DNA of 64,000 nucleotides, from NCBI RefSeq assembly GCF_032854445.1, contig NC_088306.1:12953386-13017385 (forward strand). The letters are read 5' to 3'. Positions 48,801-60,700 of the stretch are shown here, in pieces. Under the pieces are notes generated by a model that worked only from the letters and a program-made list of their open reading frames with translations, did not search any database and was not told the DNA's origin. Made by a program: the position numbers and the translations under genes. The DNA is from Liolophura sinensis (taxonomy: Eukaryota; Mollusca; Polyplacophora; Chitonida; Chitonidae). Within the stretch, counting starts at the first letter, position 1, and the number at the start of each line of letters is the position of its first letter.

Positions 48801-51640
48801 AATACAAAACATTTTGAAATGTTATACAAAAAATGCCCAATAAAATAGAAGGCAGAGAGTTACAACTACTCTTGTTGGGTTATAGTTGCCTCAACACAAT
48901 GGCGTTGATAAAGAGCACAAAAAAAAAAAAAAAGTAAAACTAGATAAATGTCACCGTGACATCAAAACGTTGCATGACAGAGATATTATGTGTGAGTGGT
49001 GGACCATCAAAACTTCACGCTGCACTTGAAAAATGTCCCTTATCGTTTTGGTCCAACATTAAACCCTCGAATCCAAAGTAGACTTGTGTCATACTACATG
49101 TATTTGGTATTAAAACAGCATGAATCAATGTACGTCTTCTTCACAACAGTTGCATTACTTAACTTCGTTAAAAAGCAATCCATAAAGAATAGTTTCTGGA
49201 CCAAACATTATTAATGGCTCTATTGAGAGATTCATTATTGCTCTAAACATTTTTGTGCAAAGTATTAATTGCCACTCCAAAATTGTCATGGCTCAAAAAG
49301 TCATGGTACTGAAGTCTGGTCCATACTGTCGTAGTATAATCCACAAGTCAAACCTTCTGAAATTAAACTGATACATGCATGTGTAGCTATTTAGGTATAT
49401 GAATGATAGAACTATTTAATTTGGTAACGTTTGTTTCATGCCTACCCACTAATGTCATGTTCACGATTTGGTTCAGGCATAAACTTAGGCCAAAAACAAT
49501 CCTAACATATCAAGTTGGCAATTAAATTTAAAATGACAAAATAAAATTAATTTTAGGTTGACGTAAATGTAAATATTTGTCAAATTTACAAATAAGAACA
49601 ACCTACTAACACTTTATTTTCATTTCTCCAGTCATTTCATTTTAATTTATCTTGCCGTTCCACTATATTCAAATGTGAATAAATGGCAGAGGCAACAGTG
49701 GACAACGAAAGTGTCTTTTAATTTGAGCCCGATTCAAGGCATGGAAAAAGCAATGTAATTCCGCTCCTTTATCTGTCCATTCTAATTTCTTTGGTGGACA
49801 ATCTTGATTGAGCTGATGTTGTTGCTCTCAACATCATATACACAGACTTATCCTAGACTACACTGTACATGTAGAAGAGACATGTTTCCAGTCTGTCTAT
49901 GACCACTAGAGAGGCGACAATTAACTGCCTATCATAATCAACCTTTAAAAAGCACATGCCTGGTGTTAAATAATGTCAAGACCCAACTTTACATTCCAAT
50001 AACCTGGAATAAGGAGCTCTATTTGGCCAACAAAGTAGGGCAGAGATCAGTTGTTAGTTCAGACTGGCTTAATACTGTCTGGCTTTTGTGAGGCGGGCTG
50101 GAAGTGAGCTAGACCAGAGCATCAGGGGGAGAGGGAGAGGGGAGGGGGGGAGGAGGGGAGAGGGGAGGGGGGGGGGGGAGTGTTAGCTCCACATACTTCA
50201 GAATGGATGGTAACTCTGTTGGTAATGCACTATCTACAGCATGAAGTAAATGAGAAAACAAAAACCATTTCAATAAAACCCAGTATCGATATTGAGATTA
50301 AAGTTGCATGCTGTTGCCTTGTGTTACATGTGGGCCGTAAAATACAGCCCTAATCTGCATGTATCACCCAGCATTCATACATCAGATAATGCATGGGTCT
50401 TGCAAAGTTATATTCATTTTGAGCCAATGAATATTTTGTTTTCTTGTTGTCCTAAAAGAGGACATGGTCAACTTTATGAATTTCATAAGTACATCCTGCA
50501 CGATCAAATTTGGCAAAGTTTGGCAAAGTTCTAGGATCAGCCTTAGAGTGGACTATTGCGAGTGGGAAGCAAGACTCAAATAGCTAAGGGTAAGTCAAAT
50601 GAGTTATTCAACACAGGCAATAGCCAATTCAAGCTTTACTCCATAAGACTGAATATAAGGGCAATATATAGTGAACAAAGTGCCGGGATTAATTCATAAG
50701 ATTTAATTAGTGACTTTATTACTGGTTGCACGAAGACCCTATTTATCCTCAACCTGTAAAGAAAGTTTCAGACAGCTATGAGAGTGCCATTTTGCCCAAA
50801 AGAAGAATGCAGAATTTAAAACAGAAACAATCAGATTTAATAATCATAATTCCAGAAAGAGCATATAAATTAAGGAATTTCCTTGTAGGGCTGTTACAGC
50901 CCTGTACATGTAGGTGGAATATGGAAGTGCTCAAGGAATAGAAAAAGCTTTTACAAAACTACATGCAGAACTATGACGTGAAATATTCGAAAAAATTTGT
51001 AGCATTTCTAACACAGCACTAATAGCAGTAAGGTGAACTTAATTTAGCTGTTTTTACACACTGAGGCAAAGAAGACTTTGATAAAATAAACTGAAAAGTT
51101 AAAAAAGCCTGCACAATTCTCTAAGAGTACCGAACTGACAAAAATATGGGTGTGATATGACATGTCGACAATTCTAAAATTTCGGATGACCAACAGTGGA
51201 CAAAATACAACATTGGGTTGCTATGTGCTGCTATATACACTTGACTACATAGTGAATTTTGTGTCACCATACACTGTAACCTGGGCGCATTATGTATCAG
51301 AGGCAGTGGTTATGTTCATAAGTGCCTTTACAATAGCTACACATATGTAACATGGGTTGCTGCCAAACCTGAGAGTTCGTCTTTTTTTTTTTTTTTTTGT
51401 CATAAATTCTTTTGTTTTTTTTGGTTTTACATATTTTCCTGGAAAATGATAACCACATTTTCCCTGTCAACATGGATCTTTGATGCAGGAGATGGGCACA
51501 GTCCCAGAGAAAGCACTGATTGGCACAGTCAAAGCAAATGCTTATGTCACATCCAGGATGTGGTGGTTACCCTAGTAACGCTGAATGTGGCTGCGGATTT
51601 CCCACACAGCATGGCTTGCTGCTGCAGATGCTACTCTTCA
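45880..51640. other. no recognised gene
   Basis: I see no exon with homology. The longest frame (119 codons, from 46273) has ordinary composition and no recognisable domain. The right part may hold the FBXO45 3' UTR (minus strand); an AATAAA for that strand lies at 50715-50720. A poly(A/G) tract is at 50124-50181. Confidence 0.45.
50124..50181 (+). repeat. purine (G/A) tract
   Basis: 58 bp of almost pure G and A with runs of 4 to 12 G (for example GGGGAGGGGGGGAGGAGGGG). It could form a quadruplex or triplex on the plus strand. It is C-rich on the FBXO45 sense strand, about 1.5 kb past the FBXO45 stop. Confidence 0.85.
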
Positions 51641-51647
51641 TCTGATG

Positions 51648-51756
51648 TCATCCATCTAGAGGGGGTCCCAGGTAAACCATAGACACTTCTGTGTTTCCAT
51701 AAACTGCAGACACTGCAGGATACAGGTGCATGTCGGTAACCCTCTGAACGCCACAC
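51648..51756 (-). CDS. FBXO45: FBXO45 last coding exon, one-base deficit
   Basis: The acceptor on the minus strand is CTACATATAG. The exon begins in frame (GVAFRGLP). From about 51733 the conserved continuation ([27 protein letters not shown], stop TGA at 51650-51648) is in another frame. The length from acceptor to conserved stop is 109 nt, whereas 110 is needed. One base is missing, most simply a G in ACCGAC at the Pro-Asp position. Confidence 0.85.
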
Positions 51757-54700
51757 CTATATGTAGCAAACACAGTCAAAATAAACATGGTCAGTATTGC
51801 CATTAAAGCCAGTTTGAGGCAATATAAGTTTAATTTCTTTTCACATACTGCCGGCTATTCACTACAGGGAAGGGGCCTCCGTGGCTCAGTCGGTTAAAGC
51901 GCTAGCGCAGCGTAATGACCCAGGAGTCTCTCACCAATGCGGTCGCTGTGAGTTCAAGTCCAGCTCATGCTGGCTTCCTCTCCGGCCGTACGTGAAAAAG
52001 GTCTGACAGCAACCTGCGGATGGTCGTGGGTTTCCCCCGGGCTCTGCCCGGTTTCCACCCACCATAATGCTGGCTGCCGTCGTATAAGTGAAATATTCTT
52101 GAGTACGGCGTAAAACACCAATCAAAAAAAATCACTACAGGGAAAAATGTGCCGACCGCAAAAAATCAAGAAATCACTACAGGGAAAAATGTGCCGACCG
52201 CAAAAAATCAAGAAATAAAATTCGCTTATACAACGGTTACCAGCACTGTGTTAAGAGAAAAATGGAAACCCATGACAATCCTTCTGTTGCTGTCGGGCCT
52301 TCCCGCGTACAACTGGAGAGGAAGCCAACAAAAGCTGGATTTGAACTCAAGCTTTGTTGAGACGGTCTCCTGAGTGATAATGCTGTGCTGCACTAGCCCC
52401 CCTCACCATGGAAGCCTCTCTCACCACTGACATGCACAATCAGGTGCATGTGTAGATGTTCCACACCTGACTTTGTAGCCACCTGAATAGTGCTTTGACA
52501 GCTTGCTTTGTACAGTAAGTAAATTTATCACTGAGACATTTTGGTAGTCCTTGATAAAGTCAACCTACAATGTAATGCCTATATGAATATTTATTCATTT
52601 ACTTCATTGCTGCTTCATGCCAAATTCAGACATGTTTCACTTACATGATGTCTTTTTATGGGTGGAAGATACCAGAGTTGTAGTACCATGAGTCTGGCAT
52701 AAACCACCGAACTTTGGCAAGTTACTAACAAACTTTCCCACGTGTGATGTACACATAAACATGTGTGTACATCACATCGGTAGAAGAAATGTGATGAACT
52801 GCTTAGGTAAAATAAGACAACACCTTGCAACCATGACAATCTGGAATGTCTAACTAGACTACCCTAATTCTACAACCAATATTTTGCAACATTCTGAGAG
52901 AACTATGGGGTGTGGAGAAATTATTTGCACAGTATTAGGAAGCTTGCATCTTTCATGACACAAACAAGTCAGTTTTAGCATTCATTTTCTTAATACTTAT
53001 TTGCATAAATTCCACAGAAAATTAAGTGCTTTAGTGGTTGAAAACATAAAAGATTTACAGTCTATTTCATCAACGTTACGATGACTAAGTGCAGTTTTAT
53101 ATTGTGCAGAAAGGGTGTGGATATAATGCATACAAAATGACAAGTTACCAGATTATGATCATTACATGATTACAGTATACTAAACGCACAGTAGGCCTAT
53201 CACAATGTTATGGGAGGTGCTACTTTTTTCTGAACGAACTATTTAGTTTGAATCACACTAAGGGAGGCTACTTTGATATGGTAGAAGAAATGCTGATATT
53301 CCATCATGTCCACAGTCGTCTCCCTTGTTCCATTTCGTTTTCCTAGAGGGCATTCCCATTAATAGCAAAGGTTGTACATATATTTCATTTTTTTTTTTTT
53401 TTTTTTTGATTGGTGTTTTACGCCGTACTCAAGAATATTTCACTTATACGACGGCGGCCAGCATTATGGTGGGTGGAAACCGGGCATATCCTGGGGGAAA
53501 CCCACGACCATCCGCAGGTTGCTGTCAGACCTTCTCACGTACGGCCGGAGAGGAAGCCAGCATGAGCTGGACTTGAACTCACAGCGACCGCATTGGTGAG
53601 AGACTCCTGGGTCATTACGCTGCGCTAGCGCTTTAACCGACTGAGCCACGGAGGCCCCTACATATATTTAAGAAGCTTGATCTATATAATATTACTGATA
53701 TTCATTCCTTTTCAAAATGGCTCAATGTGTCCTGTATGTCCTGGAAATGATATACAGTACACATATAAGTAACTCACACTGTGGTATTCCCAAAAACACA
53801 CATTCTCAAGTAAAATTACTTACTTTCTTCACAATACTTAAGACAATATACATTATAATAGAAGAGAATGCAAGAATATTGGTACCTCTACAAAAATATT
53901 TATTCTTGTTTAAAAGGCACGGTAAATTACCTAAAGTTTCACATGTAAGTTACTGTCATTTACTTTCGCACGATCTGAGTGGGCAGCAAGATGACAGAAG
54001 ACAGTCGTTAGTCCCCTGCTTCATTCATTACCCTGCAGGGCACTTGGCAGTTTGGTCGCTAATCCTCGTGGGGTCGAGTCTCTGACAGTGAGGTGTGCAG
54101 ATCTCCCGACTAGTAGGCTTACAAGTACATCTCTAAATATACCCATCAATGAAATCGAAGAAAGTATCAAGACTGGCAATGCCTATTACAAATCTTTAAA
54201 TTCTAAACACTGTTTCAAAGCATGACCAAGCATGTACAAACAAGGAATGTACACACACAATGTACGCTGCAGTAAACCAATTATTCAGGTTAGGCCCAAA
54301 TGGAAGTCACCTCACACCGTTATCTGAGTGAACAAATGTATTTCTGCTAAAAACAAATTTCGCTGAGAAATATCTGTCATCAGCTTCCTGCGTTCATGTA
54401 ATTCCAATTCAGTGCCAGAATTTCAGTCTACACACAATCAAAAACTGTCCTCCTATTGCAGAAGAGTGACAGTTCCCGCGTTTTGAAATTGGGAACCCCC
54501 CAGGAAACACAGAAAACATTGTTTCCGAAAACAATCACGATTAACTCTTTTTTTTTTCGGAAGCACTGTGTGCGAGCCTGGCATATCGGGAATCAGACAA
54601 GATTTATCTGTTTTGTTGACATATTAGAAGTTTGCACAACACTGACTGGTTATATTTCAAAATAAAGTGCAAGTTTACGACTACCAGTATGCACATATTC

Positions 54701-57700
54701 CCATGTGTCGCCAGTAACAGGTAAAATTATTTTTTTGTCTTTCGTCAGCTAAAATCACGCCATCAGCGAGTATAAGACACGTTGAGATTTCGAGCCCTGT
54801 TACTGTAAGTTGTTGCTTTAAACGCAGTTGAGATCATCATCTGCTGGTAATTGGCAAGTAAGGATTTGCAGGGCTCTAAGTTGTGTTACATGCACATTAG
54901 CGGATTTTTGACATGCCATTCCACATGTGCAAAGGTACTGGGTGGTCACCCTCATGCTCGGGAGGGATTTTTCTCCGAATCCCTTCATCATTAAATGGCG
55001 ATCATAAAACAATCAAGGTGTACCTCTCGTTAAGTAAACCTTTATGTACTAAATTCCTTATGATCAAAACTGAGGAAAATACGAACTGCTGGTGGCAGAG
55101 CATAGACTGACTGCTCAGTGAAACGTGAGCTTGTTTATTACATTTGGTGACTGTCTATATAATCCCCTGACCACAGCTGATGCTCTCCCGCGGCGCCCAG
55201 TCAGTAAGAACCACAATCAACGCTATGAATCCAGGGATACACTTTCCGAGTCCCACAGCGAAACTTTAGGTCATTTACCGTGGTTTCAAACCTTTAACAC
55301 AAATTGTTAGCACAAACGTGCTAACTTATTTCAAGCCCCTTGTACATTGAGCATTTTTGTTTTTATGTAACATGAAACTTTGTAGCCTGTACATACCTAA
55401 AAATTCATAATTCTTCTCAAAAGCTAGAGTGTTATCTTCACAGTCAAGTATAACCCGTATCCTCTCGCCGACCTGCAATGCAAAACGAGGTTCAGAGATA
55501 AATCTACGGTTTATAGCAGGGTTACTCATATAATACAGATTCAAGCAAATGCCAAATAAAAATGCAACAGTTTCCTATTACAATGACATTTAAAAAGAAT
55601 AGGACATGTGTTACTTTTAGGCATAACTCAGTTCAGAAATCCGTACCATTCCAAGTCAATGATTAGATCTGTACCACACTGCACTTGGTTACTCCCGTAG
55701 GTTTTATGCATTTGACCCTGAACATTCTGTTACTGTCGTTGTTGATGCCATTTTTAAGGAATGCAGTCTTTGATACCCTCTCACACGACTGCATCGGCAT
55801 GAACAGAAATCCGAACAGATTTTCAAATTCTTTCATAAGAACTCATGAAAAAAGCTGTTCTAATACTCCCTGTTACCTAAGCACTAGACTGACTGCACAG
55901 TGAAGCGTAATAATCACTTCTTTGAATTCTGAGTGCAAATACAGACATTAGGATTACAACTAAGAAATCAGAAACAGTTTTCATGCCTTAATTTCTAACG
56001 ACCCAGTACACAGTAAACACACACTATTGGCAGTACCTCAAGGGAACACACTGAATTCTCTAGGGAATCTAAGTACCTCAGCCACATATGAACTCTGACC
56101 TCAGAAAGTAGGTAAAACAGGTCAGCTGTGCTGACCACAATGTATACGTATACATAATACATGTAATACTGCCTGGGTCATCTTTCAGTGATTCATATAT
56201 GAAGTTTAATAGAATATTGCTCTGTAGTTCTGCAGATATGTCATTCTAAAGCCCACAGCAGACAAGAGCCATTGTTCAGCTATTGACCACGAGTAACCAA
56301 ATCCTCATTGTGTGTAGGCAGTTTTTTAGTGAGGTTTTCGACTCGCCAGACCTTGAGTCAAGTATCTAGCCTGTTTGATATTTTCAGGCATGCGAGAGAA
56401 AAACCTCACCATAGGCAGTGAACGTAAGCCACCAGCTCAGCGAACATAAACAGGAAAATAGAAATGCACTAATAAATCAGGTGACATTTTAAAATGGCGG
56501 ACAAAAAGGAGGATTCACCCATCTTTGTCAATAAAAAGCTGATAAACGATGACGGTGCCGATTCAATAAAATTAGAGGTAAACTCAACTGCATGATCTGA
56601 GTCCACCATTTTTCCTCTCATAAGCCATGTGAGGGGTCCTTAGTCTGGTCACATGACCTGTGTCAGGGCGATCTGTAACGCATCGACTGAGTTTAACGTT
56701 CTCAATGAGGCAACCACCTCATCTGGTCAATAGCTGAGTGCTTGGCTCTCGTCTGCGGCGAGTTTAAGTGAAATATGAACTCCAACGTCAGAAAGTAGGT
56801 CAAAGGTCATCCGTGTAGACTACACTCCACCTGTACTTTCTCGGAGAACCAACAATGAATCCCCGTAGGAGGTTTCATTACATCTGGCTCAGCAGTTTTG
56901 GAGATATGCACCTAACTTTACAAGTCATTTATGACTACCACCAAGAGAAAGTAGGTCAAAGGTCATTTGCACTGACAACACTAATACATTCAAGGGAGCC
57001 TATAAGTGGATGCATGTACACGTAAGAAGTTTTGATGAATTTTGCTGAAACAGTTTTGGTGATATAATGCTATCTTGCCAAATAGGAATTCTGACCACAA
57101 GAAGGTCAAACATCAATGAAATTTGGCTGACCATGTTCATTTTTGATAGGCTTCTATCTTGACTCAACATGAATAACTTTAAATAGGGGAGCTTAACAAG
57201 TTGGAACTCTTTTGTAGTTGATGTGTAAAAAATGTCCTACTGTGACATGTGACTTGTGAAAAATGTTAGGCAACCATTGTTGACATAAATTTACTAATCA
57301 CCTGTCTCTCCCCTTTCGACAGGCATAAATGACATCTCCTTCCATTAGTAACTTCTCAAGTTCACAATCAGTTCAGCTTCTCAATTTTCTGCATCATTCA
57401 TCTACTTCAAATTACTCATTATGAACTTTTTTTCTGACGCCATGTTATAGTAAATGTTATAAAACACACATAGTTGCCTAACATTTTGACAGGTCACAAT
57501 GACACAGTCGTATTTTTTCAACTTTCATCCACAAAAGAGTTCGAACTATATTCTCCCATTTTGTGTAATACTTTTGGTTTTTTCTTAAATGCCTACATGT
57601 GTAACCATATCACACACATTCCTTCCACACTGATTTCAATGAGTAACGATCAGTATATGTAAGATGAAGAATGTGATGCCTGGCATCTCTTTGCTGGAGT

Positions 57701-60700
57701 GATATCCAGCCATCAATATCAAAACTTTAAAAATACATCATAACATGTGTGCATCAAATCCTTGAAATTTTGACCCATGACCCATGCTGTGGCAGAAGCA
57801 AAATGTGTCCCAGACCCACCAGTTTGAGCCATCAACGGCTACAGGCCTCTCCAAGTCCAAAAGAGAACAAAAATGGCAATAATTTTGTTGGAAATGGACA
57901 CAACAGCCCGAAATGCCCGAAAACTCAAAGGTAATCTGTAATTTATTATGGTTGTACTATTTAAGCTTCATTTGAACAATTTTGAAATAGAAACTTCAGA
58001 ACACCGTAACCAATAAACCATAACCAAGTACCAATTCAATAGATAAGAATGAACCATTTTATAATCTGTAATTTGCCCTGGTGGTACTATTTAAAGTATC
58101 AAGTGAACCATTTTGAAAAAAAAAAAAATTTGGAACACTGTTCAAGTCCAAAAGAGCCATAATTATCCAAAATTGGAGTTAGATGAGCGGTGCAAAACTC
58201 AAACTTGATCTGTAACTTGTTACGATGAAGCCATTACCAAGTTTCAATTCAATTCCATTTACGAAGCATTTCGGAAAAAAGTCAGGAAAACAGTTGAACC
58301 TGATGTAGGTGTACGAATTTCAAACCTGATTTGCAACTTGTTATGGTGAGGCCACATACCAAATTTCAATTCAATACAATGAACTGACTGATGGGGTCAT
58401 ATGTTGTTCATTAGACGGTCTAACCATATGAGAAAAAAGAAACTCAATATTCCTGCTAGAATTACATGTATACTGGCTAAAATGAGCTGACCAGGTGTCC
58501 CAAATGAGCTGACCAGGTGTCCCAAATGAGCTGACCAGGTGTCCCAAATGAGCTGACCAGCTGTCCTCAGATTTTAGAAGAAATAGGGTATATGTAAAGG
58601 AAACTGTAAATTTGAAATTAGATGCCTGCAGTACCTCAGTCTAAAATTTTAACCCTTTCACATTTACTGTATTAAAACGAACAACAAAAACTCGATAAAG
58701 AATAATTATTTCTTAAAAAATAAATTCATTAAGCCTTATCAAAAAAAAAAGGATTAGTCAGAATGGAAAATGTTTTCTCCATTTTGACTATGGATAAAAT
58801 GGATAATTGCAAGGATTTGAAAGAAAATAAATAAAATAAAAAAATTCCTTCACATGCCCAATAAAAACTTCAGAGTAGGGTCTTTTGTTTGAGTTGGAGG
58901 GGCAGTCAGGTTACCCCAAACACACATATGTTTAGCCTTCATAACATCAGTCATTACTTCAAATGTTTCTGTACAATGGATGATTTTTCATGTTTTGACA
59001 CTAAGTCCGGATAAACTGTGCACAAAATGTGGGAAAAGAACAAGTTCCGGATGTTGTGAGGTTCAACTCCCATATATAGGCAATGCACTATTTATATTTG
59101 TCCGGAGACATGAAATGTGACAAATCATTTCAGTTCAGGTACCAAACCAGTATTGCCCCTTTGCAATGTTTACACATGATCATTAACTTTGAGTTTTTTT
59201 TTTTACCACACAAGTGTGTCTGTTGCCAGGCTTGTTTTGACAGAAGTCTGTCATTCACTGTAAAATTGCTAAACGTTTGACTATAAACAATGCAGAATAA
59301 TACAAAACAGCCTTAAACCGCATTAACCATTATTTAACCTAGATTTGTACACTGTGATAAAGCACCATGCTCACTCATCTGATGGCTAGTAGTACCACAT
59401 ACTGATACATATACACAAACTTACTGCAGGCTAACAGTTCATCTGAAGGTGAAGTGTGTGGTCATTGGTAAAGGTTATACATATATACTGTCATTTACAA
59501 CCCTGGGGAATAGTTATCTTTGATTATGAAAAGTTTTAATGTGATGTCAGAAGAGTCAATCAGAAGTCAGATGAATGAAAACACTGACTCCCATGCAAAA
59601 GCTTCATTGATGGCACTATTTTTTTGATTGGTGTTTTACACCATACTCAAGAATATTTCGTTTATGCAACAGCAGCCAGTATTATGTTGGGAGGAAACCC
59701 GGTAGAGCACAAGGAAAAACCACAACCATATCCACTCTGCTGGAGGTCCAGGTATGACAATGTATGACATGAGAGGAAGCCAGCATAAATGATGGCACAC
59801 GGTGCCAAGCTTGGGATTCTCCACTTCAATAAAACCCAATTCACAAACAGACCATGGATGCAGCATACAGTAAAAGACCACTTGCTAAATACATGGATGA
59901 TTTATTGTTGCATCGATACCTTTGCCAGAGTAAGCTGGCAGAAGCTTTACAGAAGTTAGAAGTAGTAGACAAGACTGTGTGCATCACATGATAAATAGCA
60001 AGTCTACAGAGGAAGGAGGGAGGTCTCACTTTCTGATTCAGAGCCTGCCAACAGTCCCGCAGTTAGCCCAGTCAGACAGGATTCTACACATAAGACATCC
60101 TTCATCAGGTATACACTGATTCATTAAGACATCCTCTGAGTTTTTGGATTTAGTTGTCGGCAGATTATCCTTCATACAGCCAGCAAGCACCTGGCCTAAG
60201 TTTCGAGCATGAAACATAGCAGATCTCAGTTAAACTTCTCGATACAAAATGTTCAACGAATGGATTATTGTTACAAGATCATTTGCCCATGCAAGTTTGG
60301 ACAACTTTTAAACTTGGATAAGATTCAATGTATACCAGTACCAAACATTAGCGTGGACTTGTGTTCTGACCATTGGTGAAACGTTCCTATTTGGCGACAT
60401 GTATTGCTGTTTTATGCCATAGGCAGGAACTTTTTTTAACAATTTTTAAATAGGACCAAGTCAGTGTGTTCAGATGCTAACGATGACCCAAGTCAACAAA
60501 ATAGTGTTCTGAGCATCTGAATTTTTGGATTAGTATATGATATGTTTTCTTAACAGGAATGAAATGTTTGATAATTTTACAGAATGACCCACAATAAATA
60601 GTGAATGTTAGTAAGCAGATAACAGAATAGTGACACAATTACATCACATAAAAGTCAATGTTTGCACAGTGACTTCTGACTAGGACATGAGCATACTGCT

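Noticed and set aside
51872-51950. tRNA gene
   Set aside because: The A/B-box-like stretch is the head of a SINE; it continues into the family body and tail and occurs in the other full-length copies. The same applies at 2799, 19578 and 53658.
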